Source: an uncultured Pseudomonadota bacterium
GTDB taxonomy: Bacteria; Myxococcota_A; UBA796; SXON01
Assembly: GCA_903921785.1 (NCBI GenBank)
Contig: CAIXRH010000219.1
Location: 1-42,735 of the forward strand
Reading direction: 5' to 3'
Length of the DNA: 42,735 nucleotides
Part shown: one piece after another, positions 1 through 8,184 of the stretch
Numbering within the stretch: the first letter of the stretch is position 1
Layout: every line of letters starts with the position of its first letter
Position numbers and translations under genes: made by a program
Notes under the pieces: generated by a model
Seen by the model: the letters and a program-made list of their open reading frames with translations, nothing else
What the model was told of the DNA's origin: nothing
Database searches by the model: none

Positions 1-906
1 CTGAGCGACGTGGTGCACAGCCAGGAAGTGCACGCCCGATTCGGCGGCGTGGTCCCCGAGATCGCGTCCCGGGCACACGCCGAACAACTGGTGCCGACCG
101 TGCGCGCCGCTCTGGCCGAAGCCAAGGTAGAACGTCCTGACCTGGTGGCTGCGACCGCGGGACCGGGGCTCATCGGGGCGGTGCTGGTGGGGCTCTCGTT
201 CGGCAAGGCGGCGGCGATGGGGTGGGGCGTGCCGTTCTTCGGGGTCAACCACCTCGAAGGGCACCTCCTGAGCGCGCTCTTGGAGGAGCGGGCGCCGGCG
301 TTCCCGTTCCTGGCGTTGGTCGTCTCCGGTGGGCACACCACCCTGTACGAAGCGAGGGCGGTGGCTGAGTATCGGGTGCTCTGCGAGACCACGGACGACG
401 CCGTGGGCGAGGCGTTCGACAAGGTCGCGCGGATGCTCGGCCTCGGGTACCCCGGAGGTCCCAAGGTGGAGGCGCTCGCCCGTGAAGGCGACCCCCGCTC
501 CGTGCCGTTTCCCCTCCCCCGCCCCGCCGGCCGTCCGATGGACCTGAGCTTCTCCGGGCTGAAGACCGCGGTGCGCACCTGGCTGGAGCGGCACCCCGAG
601 GCCCGCCCGGCCGACGTGGCGGCCTCCTTCCAGGACACGGTGGCTCGCTACCTCGTCGACCGGGTGGAGCAGGGCGTGGCCGCGACTGGGGTGCGCCGGC
701 TGGCGATTGGCGGCGGGGCGGCGGCCAACACCCGCCTGCGCGAGGCGCTGGTGTCGACGGGTCTGGACGTGTACCTGCCACCGAAGCGCCGCTGTACGGA
801 CAACGCGGCGATGATCGCCAATGTCGCGGGACTGCGAGCGCTCGCTGGGGAGCGCCCATGGCCCCCGGAGAGCCTCGCGCGCGCCCGCTGGGAGGTCGGC
901 GAATGA
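1..906 (+). CDS. tsaD: tRNA N6-adenosine threonylcarbamoyltransferase TsaD (5' end outside window)
   Basis: The frame is open from the first base, so the true start lies upstream. TsaD transfers the threonylcarbamoyl group onto A37 of ANN-decoding tRNAs, with TsaB and TsaE, in the cytoplasm. Visible family marks are the metal-binding NHLEGH (bases about 247-264), the VSGGHT phosphate loop, GEAFDKVARMLGLGYPGGP, LSFSGLKTAV and the C-terminal DNAAMIA. The roughly 300 residues shown cover most of the usual 330-360. The stop overlaps the rsmA start as ATGA, so the two genes are probably translationally coupled. Identification is firm; only the N-terminus is missing. Confidence 0.97.
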   Translation: MSDVVHSQEVHARFGGVVPEIASRAHAEQLVPTVRAALAEAKVERPDLVAATAGPGLIGAVLVGLSFGKAAAMGWGVPFFGVNHLEGHLLSALLEERAPAFPFLALVVSGGHTTLYEARAVAEYRVLCETTDDAVGEAFDKVARMLGLGYPGGPKVEALAREGDPRSVPFPLPRPAGRPMDLSFSGLKTAVRTWLERHPEARPADVAASFQDTVARYLVDRVEQGVAATGVRRLAIGGGAAANTRLREALVSTGLDVYLPPKRRCTDNAAMIANVAGLRALAGERPWPPESLARARWEVGE

Positions 907-1739
907 TCACCACTCTGCACCCCGCCATGCGCCTTCGTGAGCTCGAGACCCGAGCTCGGCGACGGTTCGGGCAGAACTTCCTGGTCTCCGACGACCTCGC
1001 GGACACCATCGTGCTCCGCGCTGGCGTACGCCCGGGCGACCGGGTGCTGGAGATTGGCCCCGGGCTCGGCGTGCTCACCGCCGCCCTGTCGCGCGCTGGC
1101 GCAACGATCGTGGCGATCGAGCTCGATCGGGACCTCGCCGCGGCCCTCCCGGAGATCGTCCCCACCGTGGAGCTCATCCAGGGAGATGCGCTGCGGGTCC
1201 CGCTCCCCGCGGTGAACCGCGTCGTGGCGAACCTCCCGTACAACGTGGCGACTCCGCTCTGCCTCCGGCTCCTCGGCCTCCGCGTGCCGATGGCGCTGAT
1301 GTTTCAGCGCGAGGTCGCTGACCGCATCGAGGCCGACTCTGGCTCCCGGATCTACGGTTCGCTGTCGGTGCAGATCCAGGCGCGGGCGCGGGTGGAGCGG
1401 CTGGTCTCCCTGCCTCCCGGCGCGTTCCACCCCGCTCCCAAGGTCCATTCGGCCGTCGTCGGCTTCCGCCCGATCGAAGCTCCCGACTTCGGCGGAGCCA
1501 CGCCCGAGGCGTTCGACCGTCTGGTCCGCCTCGGGTTCTCCGCGCGCCGGAAGACACTGACCAACGCGTTCGGCTCGCAGCTCGGCCGCGAAGCCGCCAT
1601 CTCGCTGTGCAGTGCCGCCGGGGTGGACCCCGGTGCGCGCGCCGAGCAGGTGAACCTCGCGGGGTGGCGCCGTCTCGCCGCCGCGGCAGAGGAGGCGGCG
1701 GCGCTCGCCGCGATCGTCGACACGGTCGAGGGCGACTAG
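903..1739 (+). CDS. rsmA: 16S rRNA dimethyladenosine transferase RsmA/KsgA
   Basis: This enzyme dimethylates two adjacent adenines in helix 45 of 16S rRNA using SAM. The 278-residue product has the FGQNFL entry motif (about residues 22-27), SAM motif I LEIGPGLGVLT (49-59), an acidic ribose-binding E73, D95 of motif III, and catalytic NLPYN (110-114). A start at 903 is chosen because GGAGGT at 891-896 lies six bases upstream and the ATG overlaps the tsaD stop. A start at 858 would only extend into tsaD. The gene ends in a 4-base convergent overlap with the MarR gene. Confidence 0.96.
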   Translation: MITTLHPAMRLRELETRARRRFGQNFLVSDDLADTIVLRAGVRPGDRVLEIGPGLGVLTAALSRAGATIVAIELDRDLAAALPEIVPTVELIQGDALRVPLPAVNRVVANLPYNVATPLCLRLLGLRVPMALMFQREVADRIEADSGSRIYGSLSVQIQARARVERLVSLPPGAFHPAPKVHSAVVGFRPIEAPDFGGATPEAFDRLVRLGFSARRKTLTNAFGSQLGREAAISLCSAAGVDPGARAEQVNLAGWRRLAAAAEEAAALAAIVDTVEGD

Positions 1740-2194
1740 TCCCCCTCCTCCGCTCGTCGCGCCATGCGCTGGAGGAGCGACCGGAACTGCTCCCGTTCTT
1801 CTTCAGAAAGGTCGGCGAGCAACAGCCCCTCCACCGCTTCGGCCATGCCGCCCAACCGCTCCGCCGCGGTGGTGCCCGCCTCGGTGAGGGTCACAGCGTG
1901 CCGGCGGCGGTCTGACGGATCCGCGGAGCGCAAGACGAACCCGAGGGCTTCAAGCTGGTCGAGCAGAGCGACGAGGTGGGCGCGCTCGATCGCCAAGGTG
2001 GTGGCGATCTCCACCTGCGAGAGGGAGCCGCGCGCACGGAGCAGGATGACCACGTCCGCCAGGGGGGGACGCAGCCCAAGCGCGGCGATCTGCGCTGAGA
2101 ACAGCCGCTGCGCGTGCTTCCCCGCGCGTACCAGCAGGTAGCCGACGTGAGCCGAGAGGTCGGGCGGAAGGACGTCGAGATCGGGCGTACCCAT
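1736..2194 (-). CDS. MarR-family transcriptional regulator
   Basis: A 152-residue winged-helix repressor-type protein, the usual MarR length. The DNA-binding part is visible as LSQVEIATTLAIERAHLVALLDQLE-type helix-turn-helix residues in the middle, followed by the wing ADPSDRRRHAVTLTEAG, which has the family's DxRR signature. The N- and C-terminal helices would form the dimer interface. ATG at 2194 is preferred, with GGAG about ten bases upstream; an in-frame GTG at 2215 would add seven residues and overlap the promoter. It is divergent from a SnoaL-like gene, and a palindrome lies between them, so autoregulation plus control of the neighbour is likely. The ligand is unknown. Confidence 0.9.
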   Translation of the reverse strand: MGTPDLDVLPPDLSAHVGYLLVRAGKHAQRLFSAQIAALGLRPPLADVVILLRARGSLSQVEIATTLAIERAHLVALLDQLEALGFVLRSADPSDRRRHAVTLTEAGTTAAERLGGMAEAVEGLLLADLSEEEREQFRSLLQRMARRAEEGD

Positions 2195-2215
2195 GATCCA
2201 GCCACTCCATTGCAC

Positions 2216-2245
2216 TTGACAATGATTGTGTCATGTAACTATAAT
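2216..2245 (+). promoter_or_regulatory. Consensus sigma-70 promoter for the SnoaL-like gene
   Basis: TTGACA at 2216-2221 and TATAAT at 2240-2245 are separated by 18 bases. Both hexamers match the sigma-70 consensus perfectly, which stands out in this GC-rich window. Transcription would start near 2252, just before the AAGGAG Shine-Dalgarno at 2256-2261. On the opposite strand TATAGT at 2238-2243 could be the -10 of the MarR gene, so the two promoters overlap. Confidence 0.8.
2219..2229. promoter_or_regulatory. Candidate MarR operator palindrome
   Basis: ACAATGATTGT is a perfect inverted repeat of 5-base arms around one central base. It is nested in TGACA...TGTCA (2217-2233), which is also symmetrical. 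It overlaps the -35 element of the SnoaL promoter and lies between the two divergent genes, where MarR proteins normally bind. That it is the operator is inferred from position and symmetry. Confidence 0.6.
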
Positions 2246-2267
2246 CGCGGCGGACAAGGAGTTCGTC

Positions 2268-2741
2268 ATGAGTCTGGAGCAGAACAAAGAAATCGCCCTG
2301 TCGGTGTCCCGCGCCATCCTCAACGGAAAATGGAAGGAGCTCGATGGGCTTCTCGGGGACACGTTCACCTACACCGGTGACAGCGCAGTCTATAGCCGCG
2401 ATGAGTACTTCGGCTTCATGCAGGCGCTGAAGGACGCCATGGCAGAGATGACCATGGAGTTCACCCACGTCATCGCCGAGGGCGACCTCGTGAGCATCCG
2501 CTTCGTGACCCGGGCGAAGAACGTGGGCAAGTTCATGGGCGCTCCGGCCACCGGGAAAAATGTGGTGATCACCGGCATCTTCATGCGCCGGATCGAGAAC
2601 GGGAAGGTGGTGCAGGAGTGGCAGACCACCGACCTCCTCGGGCTGATGACCCAGATGGGCTTCGTCACGCTCCTCGGGTACACGGTCGCCGCCGGCCTCC
2701 TCGGCAAGCAGTCTCCGCCGCCTGCCCGCCGCCTCACCTGA
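2268..2741 (+). CDS. SnoaL-like / NTF2-fold protein
   Basis: A 157-residue protein with the cone-shaped NTF2-fold pattern. An N-terminal helix (NKEIALSVSRAILNGKWKELDGLL) is followed by FTYTGDSAVYSRDEYFGFMQAL, then strands ending in VVQEWQTTDLLGLMTQMG, as in SnoaL/ester-cyclase-like proteins. ATG 2268 has AAGGAG six bases upstream, and the very short leader fits the strong promoter at 2216-2245. The substrate cannot be read from sequence; family members are polyketide cyclases, isomerases or non-enzymatic. Its partner is the divergent MarR gene, suggesting an inducible response to a small molecule. Confidence 0.8.
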   Translation: MSLEQNKEIALSVSRAILNGKWKELDGLLGDTFTYTGDSAVYSRDEYFGFMQALKDAMAEMTMEFTHVIAEGDLVSIRFVTRAKNVGKFMGAPATGKNVVITGIFMRRIENGKVVQEWQTTDLLGLMTQMGFVTLLGYTVAAGLLGKQSPPPARRLT

Positions 2742-2753
2742 CCGGGTCCGGCG

Positions 2754-2781
2754 CGTCGGCGACAGTTCGTCACCGCCGACG
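2754..2781 (+). terminator. Hairpin after SnoaL-like gene
   Basis: CGTCGGCG (2754-2761) and CGCCGACG (2774-2781) form an 8-bp perfect stem with a 12-base loop, followed by GTTTGG. It sits 13 bases past the stop and ahead of the next gene's -10-like hexamer. The weak T-tract keeps confidence low. Confidence 0.35.
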
Positions 2782-2814
2782 GTTTGGCGCCGGGGGCCCC
2801 GACGCGCTACGCAC

Positions 2815-2820
2815 TACCCA
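2815..2820 (+). promoter_or_regulatory. -10-like hexamer, PP2C gene
   Basis: TACCCA lies five bases before ATG 2826, with no Shine-Dalgarno in between. It is one base off the exact six-base spacing seen at ten other gene heads in this window. Confidence 0.35.
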
Positions 2821-2825
2821 GAGCC

Positions 2826-3587
2826 ATGCGCATCACCTCCTGCGGCATCACCGACGTTGGCGTAAAGCGAACGAACAATGAGGATAACTACCTCATCAAC
2901 GACGAGCTGGGGCTCTTCGTGGTGTGCGACGGGATGGGGGGGCACGCGGGCGGAGAGTTCGCGAGCGCCATCGCGGTGAACACCGTGGAGGAGGTGCTGC
3001 AAGGCGCCGCCACCACCCCCGAGCTCGACGCGGCACGCGAGGAGGGCGACGTAGAATTCGCCCGAGAGCGCTTGCGCTACGCCATCCGCCTCGCCGGCAA
3101 GCGCATCTTCGAGAAGGCCGCCGCCGTTCCCGAGTACCACGGCATGGGCACCACCTGCCTCGTGCTGCTCTTCGACCGCAACAACGCCTACATCGCGCAT
3201 GTGGGCGACAGCCGCGGCTACCTCGTGCGGGATGGACGAATCGAGCAGCTCACCGAGGATCACAGCCTCGTGAACGAGCGCATTCGCGCCGGGCTCCTCA
3301 CCCCCGACCAGGCCCGCACGCACAAGCTCAAGAACGTGATCACCCGGTCGCTCGGCTACCTCGAGGACGTCGAGGTCGACATCCAGGTGCGCGCGATCCG
3401 CCGCGGCGACAAGTTCATGCTCTGCTCCGATGGGCTCTCCAACCTCGTGGACCCCGCCGACATCGGCGAGTCCATCCGGGCGATGTCCCCGCAAGAGGCG
3501 TGTCGCAACCTCATCTCCCTGGCCTGCAACCGGGGTGGGGACGACAACATCACCGCCATCATCGCGCGGGTGGACGAGGTCGGGTGA
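2826..3587 (+). CDS. PP2C-type Ser/Thr protein phosphatase
   Basis: A 253-residue soluble metal-dependent phosphatase that reverses Hanks-type kinase phosphorylation. All motifs are present: the RTNNEDN start (residues 15-21), metal-binding DGMGGHAGG (35-43), HVGDSRGY (125-132), SDGLSN (201-206) and the terminal GGDDNIT (237-243). Length is typical of stand-alone bacterial PP2C enzymes. No kinase gene is in the window. The stop overlaps the GTG of the M23 gene, so a phosphatase and an envelope peptidase are made together, which hints at phospho-control of cell-wall growth. That link is inference from coupling only. Confidence 0.95.
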   Translation: MRITSCGITDVGVKRTNNEDNYLINDELGLFVVCDGMGGHAGGEFASAIAVNTVEEVLQGAATTPELDAAREEGDVEFARERLRYAIRLAGKRIFEKAAAVPEYHGMGTTCLVLLFDRNNAYIAHVGDSRGYLVRDGRIEQLTEDHSLVNERIRAGLLTPDQARTHKLKNVITRSLGYLEDVEVDIQVRAIRRGDKFMLCSDGLSNLVDPADIGESIRAMSPQEACRNLISLACNRGGDDNITAIIARVDEVG

Positions 3588-4531
3588 GCGAGGCGTACGG
3601 CCCGGCCGTCCCGGACCCGCCCCCGGCGCCGGAGCGCCGATACACCCTGCTTCTCGTCCCGGAGGACGGGCACGGCGCCGTGGTGGAGCACCGCTTCTCG
3701 GTCCGGCAGGCGCGGATCGCGGCTACGGCCGCCGGCGGCTTCATCGCGCTCCTGGTGCTGGCCGCGGTGGTCCAGGTCGCCACGCTCTCCCGCGTGCTCG
3801 GCCACGACGAGGTCGTCGCCGAGAATCTGGCGCTCAAGGCGGAGCTCGAGTCCACCAACAGCAAGCTCGCAGATCTCGAGCCGCTCGTGGAGCGCGTCCG
3901 CGCCTACGATGAGCAGCTCCGGGGCATGGCCGCGCGCGGCGCGCTTCCCGGCTTCGGCCCGCTCGACGAAGAGTCGATGGCCGCCCGCGATCAGTGGATT
4001 CGCGGGGTGGTCGGGGACGGGGCGGCCGGGTCGCGCACGCTCACCAGCGAGGAGCTGTTCGCCGAGCTCCAGCAGATCGACTTCGACGCGCTCGACCAGA
4101 ACCTCCAGACCCTGGAGCAGGCCAGCGAGGCGATGCCCCAGCTCTGGCCGGTGGAGGGGGTCATCACCAGCGGCTTCGGCTGGCGGCATGATCCCTTCGC
4201 CCGCACCCACTGGAAGTTCCATGGCGGCTTGGACATCGGCGCCGAATACGGGAGCCCGATCCTTGCGACTGGCGCGGGAGTGGTCACCTTCTCCGGCTGG
4301 GACTCGGGCCACGGCCAGATGGTCGAGGTCGACCACGGCGGGGGCATCGCCACCCGCTACTGCCACGCCTCCCAGCTCCTGGTGCGGCAGGGAGACGAAG
4401 TGCTCGCCGGAGAGACCGTCGCGCTGGTGGGCAGCACGGGGATGTCGACCGGACCCCACCTGCACTACGAGCTGTTCATCGACGGCGAGAAGGTGGACCC
4501 GTATCCGTACCTCCCCGCGGGTGGGCCGTAG
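3584..4531 (+). CDS. M23 family metallopeptidase, membrane-anchored
   Basis: A 315-residue envelope peptidoglycan hydrolase or regulator. A cytoplasmic Pro-rich head is followed by a membrane segment (about residues 48-68), a coiled coil (about 76-118) and a C-terminal LytM domain. The zinc ligands are intact: HGGLD gives H213 and D217, and HLHYE supplies H292 and H294, so it is predicted active. The GTG start overlaps the PP2C stop as GTGA; longer in-frame extension upstream is only the antiparallel shadow of PP2C. The architecture matches enzymes trimming cross-links during growth or division. Confidence 0.93.
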   Translation: MSEAYGPAVPDPPPAPERRYTLLLVPEDGHGAVVEHRFSVRQARIAATAAGGFIALLVLAAVVQVATLSRVLGHDEVVAENLALKAELESTNSKLADLEPLVERVRAYDEQLRGMAARGALPGFGPLDEESMAARDQWIRGVVGDGAAGSRTLTSEELFAELQQIDFDALDQNLQTLEQASEAMPQLWPVEGVITSGFGWRHDPFARTHWKFHGGLDIGAEYGSPILATGAGVVTFSGWDSGHGQMVEVDHGGGIATRYCHASQLLVRQGDEVLAGETVALVGSTGMSTGPHLHYELFIDGEKVDPYPYLPAGGP

Positions 4532-4538
4532 CCCACCC
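4519..4538. terminator. Bidirectional hairpin between M23 gene and pilY1
   Basis: GGGTGGGC (4519-4526) and GCCCACCC (4531-4538) pair perfectly over 8 bp with a CGTA loop. The M23 stop codon (4529-4531) sits in the loop and stem edge. It lies seven bases from the pilY1 stop on the other strand, so it could serve both convergent units. There is no U-tract. Confidence 0.55.
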
Positions 4539-4544
4539 CGCCGA

Positions 4545-7500
4545 CTAGTACATCTCCATCCAGCCGACCATCGCGGTGCCACCGAAGGGATCGCTGACGG
4601 CGTCCATGGTGCGGAGGTCCGTGCCGGCGGCATAGTAGAGCTTGCCGTTGGCGCCCACGGCCACGTTGGACACGAAGCCGGTCGTGGCCACCGAGTCGTC
4701 GTCCGCGGTGGTGGCCGCGCCGTCGCCGTTGGTGTCGAGGCCCGGGCCGCAGTCGGTGTAGTCGAGGCCGTAGATCCGCCCGGTCCCTTCCACGCACACG
4801 TCGGTGTCGGGGGTGTAGGTGCTGAAGTAGACCACGCCGCCGTACACCAGCGGATCGCTCGTGAGGCGCTCACCAGCATCAAGTTGGTAGAAGCCGCCTT
4901 CTTCGGTGCCGCAAGTGAGCGCCTTGGCCGTTGAGCACGCGCCGGGGTCGGTGTCGAGCATCATGAAGAACACGCCACGCGTGCTGTCCGTGTTGCTCTG
5001 GAACGGCGAACCGCTGCCCCAGTACACGCCCAGGCTCCCGTCCTTCATCCAGGCCGTGGTGAGGGCGTAGTAGATCTCCGGACGGCTGCCATAGGCGATC
5101 GCGCTGGAGCCGGTGGTGGTGCCGGTGTCCGTCGTCGTGGTAGGCTCGGCGCCCACCTCGGGATCGTAGAACTGGCACCAGGTGAGATCGTCCGGATCGC
5201 TCTGGTTGATCAACGCCTTGTAGATGAAGGACTGCCCCGGGCTCTCCGAAGGGGTGACCCCCACGGCGGGGTCGTAGGCCGCGGTGACCGGGAAGTAGGC
5301 CACATCCGCGTCGCCGTCGGAGTCCACGTCGACCACGGTCGGCGGGGCCGAGATGTAGGTGTACTCAAGCTTCCCGTCGGAGTCGAGATCGAGGGTGGAC
5401 GCGTGCCCGGCGTAGTCGGGGTGCTCGCTGCCGATGTTGTCGCCCGCCACGGAGTATTGCGGCGTGGCGGTATTGAAGGCGGAGTCCCCGATGGCCCACA
5501 CGTAGAGATCGGCTTCCACCGTCTGGTAGTAGTTGGTCGACGTCGTGGAGAAGTCCGGCGCTCGCCCGCCGCCCCACATCGCCACCCACCGATCGGTCGG
5601 CTGGCTCGGGTTCGAGTAGTCGTAGACGTTGAAGATCGCCGGGCGGCTGGTGGTGTACCCCATCGCCGTGTAGTCGGTCGTGTTGGTCTGCTCCCAGAGG
5701 AACTGGGGGGTGTCGGTGTAGGTGATGTCGAGCGCGAGGGTACGGGAACCGCCGAAGCTCTGTTGCACCACCACCACGCGGCGCCATTCGCAGTCGTCGA
5801 GATCGACCCCGCAGTCCTTCACGCCGTCACCGTCGGCGTCCACCCACACGTCTTCCACGACGGGCGTCCCGTCGAAGAGGTAGGTGCGGCCGTAGAGCAT
5901 GCTGTCGACCAGGCCGTTGGCCCACTCGTTGCCGCGGCTGCGGAGGATCAGCGTGTCCGGCACCCAGGCCCAGAGCTCCTCGCCCTCTTCGTCGTCCGTC
6001 GGGGTGTTCTCGTCGTCGGTCAGCGCGAACGCGTGCAAGAGGCCGTCGTTGGCGGCGATGAGCACGATGTCGGGCATCTCCTCGGCCTCGATGAGGTCGA
6101 GGAAGGTGCGGTAGGAGGTGCTGTTGGAGAACACGTCGTTGCGGCGGGTGACCACCGTGGGCGCCGAATACGGCGAGTCCTGCAGCTTCCACCGACCGTG
6201 TTCGAGATCGAGGTAGCGGAACTTGGTGGTGGCGACGCCGCGGGTGAAGTCCACCATCGCCTGCACGTCGTCGGAGTTGACGGTGTTGTTGCGGTCCAGG
6301 TCGTATTGGGGGGAGACCAGCGCGCCGGTGCCATCCACCGAATCATCCAGGATCATGCTCACCAACGACTGGCTGCCCGCCACATCCACCATCTGCTCGT
6401 CGAAGCTCAGGCGGCGCTGCGCCGCGTCGCCCGTCATGTAGGCGGCGAAGGTCGAGTCGTAGAAGAAGATGTCCCGCTCCATGAAGCCGTCCATGTCGTC
6501 GTTGTTGAGCTCGGCGTGGTTCGCCACGCGTGAGTACAACAACCAGCCGCCATCCCAGACTGCTCCAAGGTAGTCGTCGTAAGGTGTTCCGCTGTAGTAG
6601 AGGATCTCGCCGTAGGTGGACGAGGTCGGGTCGTCGTCGATCTGGTAGGCGAGGACGTGGCCTTCGGCGAGCGGGTTGTCGCCGGTGAGCTCGTAGTAGC
6701 TGTAGAGGAGATAGCTTCCGTTTCCAGCGATGACCGGGTTCGAGCGGGCGTATACCCCGGACATCACGTCGGACATCACCGAGAGCACGCTCGACACCGC
6801 CTCGTCCTTGGTGGCGGCGTTGGTGTACATGCCGTCGCCGTCGGTGTTGTCCGCGGCGCTCTGGAAAAGCGCGTCGGCGATCGCGTCGTCGGCGCTGCTC
6901 GTGTCGAGGCCCATGGCCACGGTGGACACGATCTCACGCTGGGTGTCCGTCAGGGTGGAGTGGTCGTGGTTGTATACGTGGGTGACCACGTTGTCGTAGC
7001 GACAGGCAAAGTCCGACGCCGAGGCAGTGACCAGCCCAGTACTGTCACACATCACGTCGGCGATTGGAGAGGCCGTCGCCGCGGAGAAGCTGGGGTCCTC
7101 GTCGTCCACCGGACGGCCCGTGGTCAGCACGATGACGTACACTTCGGAGCAGTAGTAGGCGAACGGGGTCTCGCTCCAGTCGCCGTCGAAGCCGTCACCG
7201 TCGGTGTCGGTCCAGTCTTCGACCGTGCTCTGCTCAAGGTAGTCGGTGCTGATCGAGTCGACCGTCTCCGCGAGGTTGCGGGTGCTCCCGGTCGAGGCGC
7301 TCAGGCTCGCGAGGGCGGTGCTGATCTGGGCGAAGGTGCTCCCGACCGGCGCGACCGGGTAGTAGTTGGAGTCCGAGGCCGAGTCGGCGGTGGCCACCAC
7401 TCCGAACTTCACCTCGTCGTAGTGCCGGGTGACCTGCTTCACGATGTCCACTGCGTCGTCGAAGCAGGACGTGGTGCTGCCCGAGAAGCACGGCGCGCTC

Positions 7501-7652
7501 ATGTCGGTGGAACGATCGACGACGAAGAGGATCGCCGGCGGCACCGCCTGCTTGCTGGAGAGCGCCTCGGAGACCGTTGCGGAGGCCCCCGCGTGCGCCA
7601 ACGAGGGCAGGGTGAGCAGCGCGGCCGCGAGCAGGAAGGAGCGCGTGGTCAT
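4545..7652 (-). CDS. pilY1: PilY1-like type IV pilus tip adhesin
   Basis: A 1035-residue secreted protein that in other bacteria caps the pilus with the minor pilins and supports adhesion or surface sensing. A signal peptide (residues 1-21, ending AHA) is followed by a von Willebrand A-like domain beginning ILFVVDRSTDMS; the metal site reads DxSxD rather than DxSxS. A beta-propeller makes up the C-terminal half. Several Asp-rich calcium-type loops are present: DTDGDGFDGD, DADGDGVKD, a dockerin-like DLDRNNTVNSDD, DLDSDGKLEY and DVDSDGDAD. It is last in the minor-pilin operon, four bases after pilX. Family and context agree; ligand specificity is unknown. Confidence 0.88.
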   Translation of the reverse strand: MTTRSFLLAAALLTLPSLAHAGASATVSEALSSKQAVPPAILFVVDRSTDMSAPCFSGSTTSCFDDAVDIVKQVTRHYDEVKFGVVATADSASDSNYYPVAPVGSTFAQISTALASLSASTGSTRNLAETVDSISTDYLEQSTVEDWTDTDGDGFDGDWSETPFAYYCSEVYVIVLTTGRPVDDEDPSFSAATASPIADVMCDSTGLVTASASDFACRYDNVVTHVYNHDHSTLTDTQREIVSTVAMGLDTSSADDAIADALFQSAADNTDGDGMYTNAATKDEAVSSVLSVMSDVMSGVYARSNPVIAGNGSYLLYSYYELTGDNPLAEGHVLAYQIDDDPTSSTYGEILYYSGTPYDDYLGAVWDGGWLLYSRVANHAELNNDDMDGFMERDIFFYDSTFAAYMTGDAAQRRLSFDEQMVDVAGSQSLVSMILDDSVDGTGALVSPQYDLDRNNTVNSDDVQAMVDFTRGVATTKFRYLDLEHGRWKLQDSPYSAPTVVTRRNDVFSNSTSYRTFLDLIEAEEMPDIVLIAANDGLLHAFALTDDENTPTDDEEGEELWAWVPDTLILRSRGNEWANGLVDSMLYGRTYLFDGTPVVEDVWVDADGDGVKDCGVDLDDCEWRRVVVVQQSFGGSRTLALDITYTDTPQFLWEQTNTTDYTAMGYTTSRPAIFNVYDYSNPSQPTDRWVAMWGGGRAPDFSTTSTNYYQTVEADLYVWAIGDSAFNTATPQYSVAGDNIGSEHPDYAGHASTLDLDSDGKLEYTYISAPPTVVDVDSDGDADVAYFPVTAAYDPAVGVTPSESPGQSFIYKALINQSDPDDLTWCQFYDPEVGAEPTTTTDTGTTTGSSAIAYGSRPEIYYALTTAWMKDGSLGVYWGSGSPFQSNTDSTRGVFFMMLDTDPGACSTAKALTCGTEEGGFYQLDAGERLTSDPLVYGGVVYFSTYTPDTDVCVEGTGRIYGLDYTDCGPGLDTNGDGAATTADDDSVATTGFVSNVAVGANGKLYYAAGTDLRTMDAVSDPFGGTAMVGWMEMY

Positions 7653-7656
7653 GAGT

Positions 7657-8184
7657 TCACCGGATCTTGCACGAGCCGGGCATCACCTTGCGGAGCATGG
7701 TGGTGACGCGCGCCTCAGAGGGGTTGACCTGCTCACCGCCGGAGCTGGCGGACTCGAACCAGGAGTGAGACTCCATCGCCCAATAATCCGCCCGGAAGCC
7801 GGTGTTGCCCTCTTCGGTGCTGTACCCCGGCGGGGGCTTGCCACACTTCGAGAAGCTGGCGGTGACGTCGTAGTTGCCGAGCGGGAGCGCGGTCGTGTCG
7901 CCCTCGTACCAGGTCTGCGCTTCGGTCTCGGCGACAAAGACCTGCGGCGCGCCGGTGTCCCACCCTTCGTTGGCGGGGATGTCGTACATCAGCTGCATCC
8001 GCGCGTGCTCCCCTCCGGCGTCCGCCGCCATGGTGACTGCGGCGTGCCGACGGGTATAGGCAGCGACCCGCTGATCCACCCCGGCGATGCTCAGCGATGT
8101 GGCGCCGATGATCGTGATGATCGCGATGAGGATCAACGCGACCAACATCGCATAGCCGCGCTGGTTCTGGTGGTTCAGAGCCAC
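7657..8184 (-). CDS. pilX: PilX-like minor pilin
   Basis: A 175-residue minor pilin. The N-terminus QRGYAMLVALILIAIITI has a positively charged leader, Gly before the expected cleavage point and a long hydrophobic helix, but no Glu at +5. This is normal for PilX/GspK-type tip pilins. GTG start; the first ten bases overlap the end of pilW. It sits in the fimU-pilV-pilW-pilX-pilY1 order known from Pseudomonas, where PilX helps initiate fibre assembly. Sequence beyond the helix is divergent, so the name rests on N-terminus and position. Confidence 0.82.
   Translation of the reverse strand: MALNHQNQRGYAMLVALILIAIITIIGATSLSIAGVDQRVAAYTRRHAAVTMAADAGGEHARMQLMYDIPANEGWDTGAPQVFVAETEAQTWYEGDTTALPLGNYDVTASFSKCGKPPPGYSTEEGNTGFRADYWAMESHSWFESASSGGEQVNPSEARVTTMLRKVMPGSCKIR

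Noticed and set aside
5403-6533. 376-codon frame (+) opposite pilY1.
   Set aside because: Val/His/Arg-rich shadow of the Asp-rich pilY1 codons; no start signal or homology.
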